10,300 nt of DNA from 2-01-FULL-51-21 sp964348955. Its GTDB lineage: Bacteria; Patescibacteriota; Minisyncoccia; Phycocordibacterales; 2-01-FULL-51-21. The notes below the pieces were generated by a model. It saw only the letters and a program-made list of their open reading frames with translations, ran no database searches and was not told where the DNA came from. The translations under genes and the position numbers were made by a program. This document shows, one piece after another, positions 1 through 6,027 of the stretch (the first letter of the stretch is position 1; every line of letters starts with the position of its first letter). The DNA is taken from assembly GCA_964348955.1 (NCBI GenBank), contig CAYGEN010000028.1:1-10300 (forward strand), written 5' to 3'.

Positions 1-956
1 AGGAAAAGTACGCCGCGATGCGCCAGGGTAATTTCTCCCGGCTTCGGAAAGGTGCCGCCGCCGACAAGCGAAACATACGAGGAGGTGTGGTGCGGAGCGC
101 GAAACGGCGGTTGCGAAACAAGCGCACCATGCAAGAGTCCGGCGACAGAATAGATCGTCGTTGTCTCAAGCATTTCCCCGCGCGAGAGCGGCGGCAGAAT
201 ACTGACCAGTGCGCGGGCGAGCATCGTTTTTCCCGTGCCCGGCGGGCCGTACATATTCATGTGGTGGCCGCCGGCGGCGGCGATGAGGAGTGCGCGCTTC
301 GCCGTTTCTTGTCCGCGAATGTCGCTGAAATCAAGCAGGTCGGCAGAGTCGCCACGCTCCTCTTCTTCTCCCGCGCGTTGTTCGAGCAGGGGAATTTTTT
401 TTGGCGCGACGCTCACGGTTTCTTTTCCGCGCTTCACATTCAAATGCGCGATTATTTCCTTGAGATGCGAAACGGGAAACACCGCAATGTTTTCTACAAG
501 CGCCGCTTCCCGCGCGTTTTGCATCGGCACATACACTTCCTCAAAATCTCGCCGCTTCGCTTCCATGATTGAAGGAAGGACCCCTCGCACGCCGCGCACT
601 TCTCCGTCAAGAGAAAGCTCGCCGAGAAAAAGTTTTTTTTCAGGGTCAAAATGAATGTCGTCGGATGCGAGGAGGTACGCGAGCGCCGCGGGCAAATCAA
701 AAAGCGGTCCCTCTTTTTTAAGGTCGGCGGGCGCGAGCGAAATAACCACCTTCTGATTTTTGTTTTTCGGAGACTTGAAACCGGAATTTTTTATCGCCGC
801 CGAGAGGCGGTCGCGCGATTCCTCAACCGCCTTATCGGCAAGTCCGACGATAGTAAACGAGTGGAGCCCTTTGGAGAGGTCAACTTCAACCGTTACGATT
901 TCGGCGCCGAGAAGCGTCGGTTCCGCGCTGTACACTTTTGCAAAATGCTTGCTCAT
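1..956 (-). CDS. comM: ComM/YifB-type Mg-chelatase-like AAA+ ATPase, C-terminus cut by window edge
   Basis: The minus strand is open from an ATG at 956 to the left edge, giving 318 codons of a protein whose family is usually about 500 residues. The N-terminal Lon-protease-like domain is recognisable (GLHSFTIVGLADKAVEESRD near residues 27-46, then LGELSLDGEVRGVRGVLPS). A chelatase-type AAA+ domain follows, with Walker A GPPGTGKT at residues 237-244, then RAPHHTSS and VGGGTFPKPGEITLAHRGVLFL running into the edge just before the expected Walker B acid. In known relatives ComM is a hexameric helicase that promotes branch migration of incoming single-stranded DNA during natural transformation. The start lies 2 bases after the purM-like stop and has no clear Shine-Dalgarno, so translational coupling within one transcript is likely. 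Family assignment is firm; the transformation role is inferred. Confidence 0.95.
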   Translation of the reverse strand, partial: MSKHFAKVYSAEPTLLGAEIVTVEVDLSKGLHSFTIVGLADKAVEESRDRLSAAIKNSGFKSPKNKNQKVVISLAPADLKKEGPLFDLPAALAYLLASDDIHFDPEKKLFLGELSLDGEVRGVRGVLPSIMEAKRRDFEEVYVPMQNAREAALVENIAVFPVSHLKEIIAHLNVKRGKETVSVAPKKIPLLEQRAGEEEERGDSADLLDFSDIRGQETAKRALLIAAAGGHHMNMYGPPGTGKTMLARALVSILPPLSRGEMLETTTIYSVAGLLHGALVSQPPFRAPHHTSSYVSLVGGGTFPKPGEITLAHRGVLF

Positions 957-958
957 CG

Positions 959-1900
959 CTATAACGCTACCACTTTTCCGTCAAACGCGGAGGTGATGCG
1001 CACCTTCCCGTCTCCTTTCACGATGGTACCGATAATGGCCGCATTCGGGAGTTTCAAAAGCGCGCGCCTCGCGTCTTTTGGAGAAACGGCAAGCACAAAC
1101 CCGATGCCGCAGTTGAAGGTGGTATACATTTTTTTATTTGAGAACCCGCGGCGATACAGTTCATGAAAAATGTTGTGCGGCTTCAGCTTCGCAGATTGCT
1201 CAATTATTGCGTCGGCTTTTCCGTCCAACAAGTCTTTGAGTTTGGTGAATGCGCCGCCGGTAATATGCATCATGCCGCGAATAGGAATTGTTTCAAGCAT
1301 CGGCAAAATAGCGTCGCTGTAAATGATGGTTGGCACGGTAAACTCGGGCCGCGTGCGTGCACCGAGTACTTTGCGCACGGCAGTGAAGCCATTTGAATGG
1401 AGCCCTGAGCTCTTGAGTCCGATGAGCGTGTCGCCTGAATGAAACAACGGGGAAAAATATTCTTTGATGAAACCTGATATGGTCATGCTTATATCCAGTC
1501 CGTCCTGATGTTCGTGAACCGATGTTTCGCCGCCAACGATGGCAATGTTGCGCTTCCGGCATTCGCGCGCAAGCGCGGAGATAATTGCGCGTATGCGCCC
1601 GTCTTCTTTTGGAACGCTTATATGGTTGGAGAGCTTGTAGGGTGTGGCGCCCATTATGGCGAGGTCGTTTAAGTTCATTGCAAGCGCATCCAGAACAGCT
1701 TCATGAAGCGTCCCCGCTCGCCAATGGTAGACGCCTTTTGTGCCGATGCCGTCGGTGTGGTCAACTTCTCGGTAGGAGTAGGAAAATTTTTTTTGGAATG
1801 ACGGATAGACACCGCGGCGAACCGAGAGATAAGGAGTGTGCCACGTTTGTTCAATGGCCTTCAAAATGTCGTGCTTGTAAGGCTTTATGGGATTATACAT
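959..1900 (-). CDS. purM: PurM-family protein (AIR synthase-like), divergent and N-terminally short
   Basis: This 313-residue protein carries the PurM core: DGIGTK at 50-55, MNLNDLAIMGATP at 75-87, VGGET at 122-126, SSGLHSNGF at 164-172, HITGG at 212-216 and TTFNCGIGF at 260-268. PurM closes the imidazole ring of formylglycinamidine ribonucleotide with ATP to give aminoimidazole ribonucleotide in purine synthesis. Departures from the family norm (about 345 residues) are clear. The usual N-terminal AGVDxxAG and glycine-rich segment is replaced by an unrelated 45-residue stretch, and the usual GGGxxEN motif reads GGAFTKL. No other purine gene is in the window, so purine synthesis here is doubtful. 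The ATG at 1900 is 15 bases past a terminator hairpin; a weak -10-like TATTTA lies at 1905-1910 and there is no Shine-Dalgarno. The stop (959-961) almost abuts comM. Confidence 0.85.
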   Translation of the reverse strand: MYNPIKPYKHDILKAIEQTWHTPYLSVRRGVYPSFQKKFSYSYREVDHTDGIGTKGVYHWRAGTLHEAVLDALAMNLNDLAIMGATPYKLSNHISVPKEDGRIRAIISALARECRKRNIAIVGGETSVHEHQDGLDISMTISGFIKEYFSPLFHSGDTLIGLKSSGLHSNGFTAVRKVLGARTRPEFTVPTIIYSDAILPMLETIPIRGMMHITGGAFTKLKDLLDGKADAIIEQSAKLKPHNIFHELYRRGFSNKKMYTTFNCGIGFVLAVSPKDARRALLKLPNAAIIGTIVKGDGKVRITSAFDGKVVAL

Positions 1901-1939
1901 GCGTTAAATACAAAACACCCCCGCAAAAAACGGGGGTGT
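1901..1939 (-). terminator. Rho-independent terminator between the dksA-like gene and purM
   Basis: A perfect 9-bp stem (1915-1923 with 1931-1939, arms ACACCCCCG/CGGGGGTGT) encloses a 7-base loop. On the minus strand it is followed by TTTTGTATTTAA. It sits 8 bases past the dksA-like stop codon and ends just before the purM start. Confidence 0.85.
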
Positions 1940-1947
1940 AAACGGTA

Positions 1948-2304
1948 TTATGTTTCTCGGTGTTTGATGCAAGTCGTCGCGGCCGGGTTTGCTTCCAGGC
2001 GCTCTTGCTCAATCGGCTCGCCGTCCACACTGCAGATGCCGTAGGTTCCCTCTTCAATACGCACAAGCGCGGCCTTCACAGAATTGTAGCGACTCTCCAG
2101 CTCTTTAAGTTCCGCGCTACGCGTCTCGTATTCTTCAATAGAGTCGGCGACGTCGTTTGGGTCGGAAGCGGGAATGTTTAAATCCTCCGCCGTTGCTTCC
2201 CAATCGGCAGGATTGGCGGGATTGCGCCTGCCGATGCTTTTGAGTTCGTCATCAAGCTTTGCGAGTTCCACTGCCAGCTTTTCTTTAAAGATATCGGTGT
2301 TCAT
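1948..2304 (-). CDS. TraR/DksA-family zinc-finger-like protein with degenerate metal site
   Basis: A 118-residue protein with a charged, probably coiled-coil N-terminal region (residues 1-85) and a C-terminal TraR/DksA finger, GTYGICSVDGEPI followed by RLEANPAATTC. DksA/TraR proteins insert a coiled coil into the RNA polymerase secondary channel and modulate initiation, in many bacteria together with ppGpp. The four metal-ligand positions read C91, D94, C112, H115, so the second cysteine is an aspartate and the fourth is histidine. The ATG at 2304 is supported by an extended -10 ending 7 bases upstream. It has its own promoter and terminator, so it is probably monocistronic. Family is confident; whether it binds zinc or polymerase is unknown. 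Confidence 0.88.
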   Translation of the reverse strand: MNTDIFKEKLAVELAKLDDELKSIGRRNPANPADWEATAEDLNIPASDPNDVADSIEEYETRSAELKELESRYNSVKAALVRIEEGTYGICSVDGEPIEQERLEANPAATTCIKHRET

Positions 2305-2311
2305 TCAGTTG

Positions 2312-2340
2312 ATGATACCAAGGTAATGTGGAAGGAGCAA
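2312..2340 (-). promoter_or_regulatory. Promoter of the dksA-like gene (extended -10)
   Basis: On the minus strand TTGCTC (2335-2340) lies 17 bases from TATCAT (2312-2317), which is preceded by TGG, an extended -10. Predicted transcription start is about 2305, adjacent to the ATG at 2304, so the mRNA would be leaderless. It lies in the 51-base gap after the membrane-protein stop. Confidence 0.6.
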
Positions 2341-2355
2341 TACGCCTCATTTCGG

Positions 2356-3585
2356 TTATTTTACGGTTCGCGTGAGTCGCGAAACAATGGTGTTCAGGGT
2401 CGTTTCGTTGTTGGTAATAACAACCGTGGCGGTGTCGGGGAGCGCATAGATAAGCGCGACAGAGCCGTCCCGATTAAAGAGCACGCGGGTATCTTTATTT
2501 TTTACCACGCGGTCAACAAAAGTATTTTCTGAAGTTATTACGGCAGTCGTCGTTGTGCCACTCGCCTCCGAAGGAGCATCAATGGCCGCTATGGCAACAA
2601 GAAAGGAAATATCCTCTCGCATAAACGGCTCCCACGCGAGCATTCCCGCGTACGTTTGTTCATAGGAGTTGGTTTTTAGTATGAGAAACGGGTGGTTGCC
2701 GATGTTTGTTCCATAGAAACCGAACATGAAATTGTCCGAGAAAGTACGCAGGAGCGCCGCGGGGAGATTGGTACTGACCGTGCGCAAAAATTCATTCGTG
2801 GTGAGTGCCTTTTTCCCTCCGTCCGTTTCTTTGGTGAGGTACACATGGGTTACGATGCCCGGAGGTTCGGTTATCGCGTTTTGCTTTGCTTTCAGAGCGG
2901 CAATGAGCTGGACACTGTTTTGTCCGGTAACATCCGCTTCGCTCGCCGCTTCAACAAAGACGAGCGCTTTCGGCGCCTGTCCTACCGTCACGCCGCTTGC
3001 CGGAATTTTTGGTTTGAAAGAGATGTATGAAATTGCGCCAACACCCATGATGATAAGAATAACGCTCAAGAATGCAAACACGCGCGGCTTTCCCGTGCGC
3101 TTGGGAGCGGTCCCGCCGCGGCGCTCGTACTCGGCGGTTGCCATGGAAAGATATGAGGTGCCTTTTTTTTGGACCAAACGAGAAACATCATCGCGGTAGG
3201 TGCGCAGTGGGCGTACGACCGTGGTGCGCCAGATGGATTTCGTTTTCTCTCCCCGTCCTCCTTTTTCTTCAGATGTTGGCGGTTCGGCTGGTGCGGGTTC
3301 CGCAGGAACTGGGGATGTGGATTTAGGCGGCGCGGGCTCGGTAAGAACGGGGCTCTCCAACGTTTTGTTTTCGGGCGTAATTTCGGCAGGCGCAAGTTTC
3401 GCCGGTGCGGAAACAACATCGGCAGGCGCAGGTATTTTTGTAGGAGTTTCTTTCGGCGTAATTGCCGGTTCTTCTCCTTGTAAGGCAAGGTCAATTATTT
3501 TTTCTTCTTCAGGTGGCATACCGGTGGCGCGAGAAATTCTTTCTCTTACATTATACGCAAAATGTAGCACATCAGCACAGGGCAT
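2356..3585 (-). CDS. Proline-rich single-pass membrane protein of unknown function
   Basis: I do not recognise the family. From the ATG at 3585 the protein has 409 residues. A cytoplasmic N-terminal half contains a low-complexity Pro/Ala/Glu/Thr stretch (about residues 40-105) and a basic, Tyr-containing juxtamembrane part. One hydrophobic helix (about 168-190, FAFLSVILIIMGVGAISYIS) is followed by an external C-terminal domain of about 220 residues that contains FLILKTNSYEQTYAGMLAWE. No catalytic motif is visible. The start is uncertain: the frame opens with TTG at 3588 directly before ATG at 3585, but a perfect TATAAT (3550-3555, minus) inside this segment would favour the in-frame ATG at 3519, which gives MPPEEEKIIDLALQGE and 387 residues. 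No Shine-Dalgarno supports either. The tail-like Pro-rich linker and external domain suggest an envelope-associated or structural role, which is inference only. Confidence 0.75.
   Translation of the reverse strand: MPCADVLHFAYNVRERISRATGMPPEEEKIIDLALQGEEPAITPKETPTKIPAPADVVSAPAKLAPAEITPENKTLESPVLTEPAPPKSTSPVPAEPAPAEPPTSEEKGGRGEKTKSIWRTTVVRPLRTYRDDVSRLVQKKGTSYLSMATAEYERRGGTAPKRTGKPRVFAFLSVILIIMGVGAISYISFKPKIPASGVTVGQAPKALVFVEAASEADVTGQNSVQLIAALKAKQNAITEPPGIVTHVYLTKETDGGKKALTTNEFLRTVSTNLPAALLRTFSDNFMFGFYGTNIGNHPFLILKTNSYEQTYAGMLAWEPFMREDISFLVAIAAIDAPSEASGTTTTAVITSENTFVDRVVKNKDTRVLFNRDGSVALIYALPDTATVVITNNETTLNTIVSRLTRTVK
3550..3555 (-). promoter_or_regulatory. Candidate -10 element TATAAT upstream of the membrane-protein ATG at 3519
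   Basis: A consensus TATAAT on the minus strand would start transcription near 3543, within the longest reading frame but 24 bases before the in-frame ATG at 3519. No good -35 is seen at 16-18 bases and the TG before it is one base off the extended spacing. If real, it decides the start in favour of 3519. Confidence 0.35.
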
Positions 3586-3606
3586 CAAACAAAATGAAAT
3601 GGAATG

Positions 3607-3650
3607 GAATGAAAAACGGCGGCAACACCTACGCGTAGGTGATGCCGCCG
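3607..3650 (-). terminator. Strong terminator downstream of the NYN-domain gene
   Basis: A 34-base near-perfect inverted repeat (3617-3650) has CGGCGGC/GCCGCCG outer arms, one A-A mismatch and the exact 16-base palindrome CACCTACGCGTAGGTG inside. On the minus strand it is followed directly by TTTTTCATT. It lies 123 bases past the NYN stop codon. Confidence 0.8.
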
Positions 3651-3772
3651 CAAGAATTCTGCCCGCGCGTTAGAGTCAGAGCCCGCACGCCGAGATGACT
3701 CCTCGATCGCATCGGCGTGCCGTCTGTGCTCTTTGGAATTGCGGTTTATGCCGCAAAGAGCGCGCGAAGAGC
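3651..3772 (-). other. Structured 3' untranslated region or small RNA after the NYN gene
   Basis: The 122 bases between the NYN stop and the terminator hairpin hold two further stem-loops. One spans 3672-3732, with core arms GCACGCCGA/TCGGCGTGC (3685-3693 with 3712-3720) and outer helices CAGA/TCTG and AGAG/CTCT. The other spans 3729-3760, with CTCTTT/AAAGAG and GCGG/CCGC around a TTTATG loop. Their outer arms overlap at 3729-3732, so they compete in part. The small open frame across this region has no family resemblance or initiation signal. Whether the segment is an extended 3' UTR or a processed RNA cannot be decided from sequence. Confidence 0.4.
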
Positions 3773-4300
3773 TTAATTTTTGCGTTCTCGCGGAGAACCG
3801 ATTAAAAACTTTTTCGGGTCCTCGCACATATCAATGAAATCGTCCGCCGCCTCTTTGAGGCGCGCCGAGGACGATTTGCCAAAGGAAATTACTTCCACTT
3901 GGCATCCCTCTTTTGTTTTAAGGTAATTGACGAGCGGGATGAAGTCGCCGTCGCCGGTCGCGAGAATGACCGTGTCAAGCTTCGGCGCCATTGCCACGGC
4001 GTCAATCGCCATACCAACGTCCCAGTCGGCCTTCTTTGCGCCGCCGGCGAACACTTGCAGGTCCTTTGTTTTTGTTTCAATCCCGACTTTGGTGAGCGCT
4101 TCAAAAAAGGCTTTTTCTTCGGGCGTTTCCGTTGTTACCACATAGGCGACGGCGCGGATGAGAATGCGTCCCCCCACCGCCTCTTTCATGACGGCGCCAA
4201 AATTAACCCGCGCGCCATAAAGATTTTTCGCACTGTGGTAGAGATTTTGCGTGTCAATGAAGATACCCACGCGCTGTTCAGGGTGTTTGATGATAGACAT
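3773..4300 (-). CDS. NYN-domain (LabA/DUF88-type) PIN-like nuclease
   Basis: A 175-residue single-domain protein. NYN signatures are visible: VGIFIDTQNLYHSAKNLYG at residues 11-29 with acid D16 and N19, KADWDVGMAIDAV at 90-102 with D92, D94 and D100, and VILATGDGDFIPLV at 111-124 with D117 and D119, followed by GCQVEVISFG. These acids form the metal-binding pocket shared with PIN-type ribonucleases, so a metal-dependent RNase acting on RNA in the cytoplasm is the likely activity; the substrate is unknown. The ATG at 4300 gives the usual MSIIKHPEQRVGIFID start and no Shine-Dalgarno is present. Possible promoter elements are TTGTCT (4337-4342) and TATCAA (4312-4317), spaced 19, implying a leader of about 5 bases. 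Confidence 0.9.
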   Translation of the reverse strand: MSIIKHPEQRVGIFIDTQNLYHSAKNLYGARVNFGAVMKEAVGGRILIRAVAYVVTTETPEEKAFFEALTKVGIETKTKDLQVFAGGAKKADWDVGMAIDAVAMAPKLDTVILATGDGDFIPLVNYLKTKEGCQVEVISFGKSSSARLKEAADDFIDMCEDPKKFLIGSPRERKN

Positions 4301-4330
4301 ATAAAATGAAATTGATAGCTTTTATCTTTT

Positions 4331-4385
4331 AAAAAAAGACAAAAAACTTTTCTGATAAAGAACTATGCTCACGAGCAGAAAAAAG
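4331..4385 (-). terminator. Possible weak terminator of rpsO
   Basis: On the minus strand TTTTCTG (4376-4382 side) can pair with CAGAAAA (4348-4354 side), followed by GTTTTTTGTCTTTTTTT. The 7-bp stem is AU-rich, its loop is long and contains a small alternative hairpin GCTC/GAGC, so this is a weak call. The whole 4301-4424 gap is rich in A and T runs and shows no gene. Confidence 0.35.
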
Positions 4386-4424
4386 AAAAAACGGGCAGGA
4401 TGAACAAGTAAAAAACTCTGGAAG

Positions 4425-4691
4425 CTATTTCTTGAGGTCAAGTTTCTTTACAAGCGCGCTGTAACGCCGCTTGTTTTTTTTCTCCAAGTATTTTAAATGA
4501 GTTCGGCGATTGGCGACCATTTGCAAAAGACCGCGTCTAGAATGCGTGTCTTTGGCGTGCTTTTTCAAATGAGAAGCGAGTTCAGCTATCTGCTTTGTTA
4601 ACAGCGCCACCTGCACCTCGGCTGAACCCGTGTCTTTCTCATGGATTTGCACTCCGGTAATTGCCCCCTGCTTTTTTTTCTTCGTAAGCAT
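4425..4691 (-). CDS. rpsO: Ribosomal protein uS15
   Basis: Residues starting MLTKKKKQGAITGVQIHEKD and continuing with DTGSAEVQVALLTKQI, HSRRGLLQMVANRR and YLEKKNKRRYSALVKKL are classic S15, a primary 16S rRNA-binding protein of the 30S subunit platform. The start is set at the ATG at 4691, giving 88 residues (the usual bacterial size is 89). The longer in-frame start at 4796 adds 35 residues with no S15 counterpart and lies upstream of the promoter described at 4702-4730. There is no Shine-Dalgarno; only 10 bases separate the -10 from the ATG. pnp, the common downstream partner of rpsO elsewhere, is absent; an NYN nuclease-like gene follows instead. Confidence 0.97.
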   Translation of the reverse strand: MLTKKKKQGAITGVQIHEKDTGSAEVQVALLTKQIAELASHLKKHAKDTHSRRGLLQMVANRRTHLKYLEKKNKRRYSALVKKLDLKK

Positions 4692-4701
4692 AGTAAAATC
4701 T

Positions 4702-4730
4702 ATCATATCACGCATTTGAATTCTTTGCAA
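4702..4730 (-). promoter_or_regulatory. rpsO promoter with extended -10
   Basis: On the minus strand TTGCAA (4725-4730) is 17 bases from TATGAT (4702-4707), which is preceded by TGA, matching the TGn extension. Predicted start is about 4695, 4 bases before the ATG at 4691. This fixes the rpsO start and predicts an almost leaderless mRNA. Confidence 0.7.
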
Positions 4731-4780
4731 GCTTTTGTATGAGGCCACCCTTGTTTGCACTCCATGCCCGATAATGCCGA

Positions 4781-4820
4781 AACACTCTTTTATCAAACAC
4801 CGAGTGTTTGATAAAGTGTT
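4781..4820. repeat. 40-base interrupted palindrome upstream of the rpsO promoter
   Basis: TTATCAAACAC and its complement GTGTTTGATAA flank CGA at 4801-4803, and an outer pair AACACT (4781-4786) / AGTGTT (4815-4820) extends it. There is no gene on either strand that it would terminate and the minus-strand side lacks a T tract. An operator for divergent transcription, or the 5' part of the adjacent RNA candidate, are both possible. Confidence 0.6.
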
Positions 4821-4859
4821 TTCCCGGGGTTTCGTTGTCCCCTTTGGCTTGGTGGTATA

Positions 4860-4998
4860 GCGTGCCCTGTTGTGGTATCAATAATCATTGAACGGTCGGG
4901 TCGAGCATTTCTGATCGTTTTTGGGCCTGTTTGGTCCAAACGTGCTTATGTTCACCTCCCTGTAAACTGCCCCGTCTCACGACGGGGCTCTTTTTTAA
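4860..4998 (+). ncRNA. Candidate structured RNA or xer leader ending in a terminator
   Basis: A strong plus-strand terminator at 4969-4996 has no coding gene in front of it, so a plus-strand transcript must begin in the gap. The segment before it folds into successive stems: TCAAT/ATTGA (4879-4892), AACGGTC with GATCGTT (one G-U), and TTTGGGCC with GGTCCAAA (one G-U). An unpaired stretch TTCACCTCCCTG (4951-4962) follows and is complementary to Shine-Dalgarno sequences. It may be an independent small RNA, or an attenuating leader for xer, whose ATG is 38 bases past the T tract. A TGGTATAGC extended-10-like element (4853-4861) is a possible promoter; the 5' end is not defined. I could not match it to tmRNA, SRP RNA, RNase P RNA or 6S RNA. 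Confidence 0.45.
4969..4996 (+). terminator. Strong rho-independent terminator between rpsO and xer
   Basis: A perfect 8-bp GC stem (GCCCCGTC 4969-4976, GACGGGGC 4981-4988) with a TCAC loop is followed by TCTTTTTT. The minus-strand side lacks a T tract, so it acts on plus-strand transcription. Confidence 0.9.
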
Positions 4999-5033
4999 GT
5001 GTTAGTATTGTGCGACACTAGACACTATAGGAA

Positions 5034-5954
5034 ATGGATTTACAAAAACTAAAACAGGAATTTCTTGAGCACTTGGAGATAGAACGAGGCCGCAGTTTGA
5101 AGACGGTTGAAAACTATGACCGCTACCTCACCCGCTTTCTCGTTTTCTCAAAGGCGCTGAAGCCGCGTGAGATAACCGAAGAGATGGTGCGTGAATTTCG
5201 GCTGTGGCTCAACCGCCAACCCGCCTCGGCGAAGGCGGCGGGAGGACGGGAAACACTTAAAAAGAATACGCAGAATTACTACCTTATTGCATTACGCGCC
5301 TTTCTCAAATATCTGCGCAAGCGCGACCTTGATTCGCTCTCCCCCGAGCGCATTGAACTCGCGAAAGTCGGCGAGCGCGACCTTGACCTCATCTCTTCCT
5401 TTGAGCTGGAGCGGCTCATGAGGTCGCCCTCGGGGAATGACCTTAAATCGCTTCGCGACCGCGCCATCCTTGAGCTTCTTTTTTCTACCGGACTGCGCGT
5501 TTCGGAGCTCTCTCGGCAAAACACCGATTTAGACCTCTCGCGCGATGAGCTCTCGGTGCGCGGCAAAGGCGATAAGGTGCGCGTCGTATTTCTTTCCCCC
5601 GCCGCGAAGTCTGCGGTGAAAGACTATCTTGCCAGTCGGAAAGATTTTGAGGAGGCGCTTTTCATTCAGCTTGGCAAGGGAAAAGCGGGGAAAAGGTCTG
5701 GTCGGCTCACGCCGCGCTCTGTGGAGCGAATAGTCAAGCACTACGCCATTAAAGCGGGTATTTCAAAAAGAGTGACGCCTCACACCATCCGTCACAGCTT
5801 TGCCACCGACCTTCTGGAGAATGGCGCCGACTTGCGAAGTGTCCAGGCGCTTCTTGGGCACGCCAACATTACAACGACGCAGGTATACACGCATGTTACG
5901 GATAAGCATCTGCGAGATATCCACAAGGCATTTCACGGCAAACGCCGCCATTAG
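5034..5954 (+). CDS. xerC: XerC/XerD-type tyrosine recombinase
   Basis: A 306-residue protein with an N-terminal SAM-like core-binding domain (about 1-95) and a C-terminal catalytic domain. The complete active site is present: R155 in TGLRVSEL, K178 in RGKGDK, H250 and R253 in TPHTIRHSFATDLL, H276 in LLGHANITTTQVYTHV, and nucleophile Y285. Xer enzymes resolve chromosome dimers by site-specific exchange at dif; lineages with a single Xer exist, so C versus D cannot be assigned. Residues 63-73 (PASAKAAGGRE) look like an in-frame insertion coded by a GC-rich palindrome at 5221-5238. The ATG at 5034 gives the normal N-terminus; upstream there is only a short GGA and an imperfect inverted repeat AGTGTTAG/CTAGACACT. 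No dif site is evident. Confidence 0.93.
   Translation: MDLQKLKQEFLEHLEIERGRSLKTVENYDRYLTRFLVFSKALKPREITEEMVREFRLWLNRQPASAKAAGGRETLKKNTQNYYLIALRAFLKYLRKRDLDSLSPERIELAKVGERDLDLISSFELERLMRSPSGNDLKSLRDRAILELLFSTGLRVSELSRQNTDLDLSRDELSVRGKGDKVRVVFLSPAAKSAVKDYLASRKDFEEALFIQLGKGKAGKRSGRLTPRSVERIVKHYAIKAGISKRVTPHTIRHSFATDLLENGADLRSVQALLGHANITTTQVYTHVTDKHLRDIHKAFHGKRRH
5219..5252 (+). repeat. Palindromic GC-rich element in-frame inside xer
   Basis: CCGCCT (5221-5226) and AGGCGG (5233-5238) form a 6-bp hairpin around CGGCGA, followed by CGGGAGGACGG. It codes for the Ala/Gly-rich stretch at residues 63-73, between FRLWLNRQ and LKKNTQNYY, where the family has a short linker between helices. Confidence 0.5.
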
Positions 5955-6027
5955 TATCTTTGAATCACGAAACTTGTACCGAGTAAAGATTTTCGTAATT
6001 CAAGGTTAGCGTAGGTTTCCAATGTGC

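Noticed and set aside
18..1396. Plus-strand open frames opposite comM and purM
   Set aside because: They are antisense to clearly recognisable proteins and show no family resemblance.
3585..3827. 80-codon minus-strand open frame across the NYN 3' region
   Set aside because: It overlaps the NYN gene end, runs through three hairpins and a terminator, and its residues look random; no initiation signal.
4692..4796. N-terminal extension of rpsO to an ATG at 4796
   Set aside because: The extra 35 residues have no S15 counterpart and the region contains a good promoter whose start lies at about 4695.
4853..4915. tRNA-like look of TTGGTGGTATAGCG and GGTCGGGTCGAGC
   Set aside because: No acceptor stem or anticodon arm can be built around these segments.
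4880..4962. Minus-strand GGGAGGTGAAC followed by a 25-codon frame
   Set aside because: The GTG overlaps the Shine-Dalgarno-like sequence, leaving no spacing, and the alternative ATA start is not credible; the plus-strand structured RNA explains the sequence better.
5022..5034. CACTATAGG upstream of xer resembling part of a T7 promoter
   Set aside because: Only the short downstream half matches; no T7-like polymerase is expected and the match is short enough for chance.
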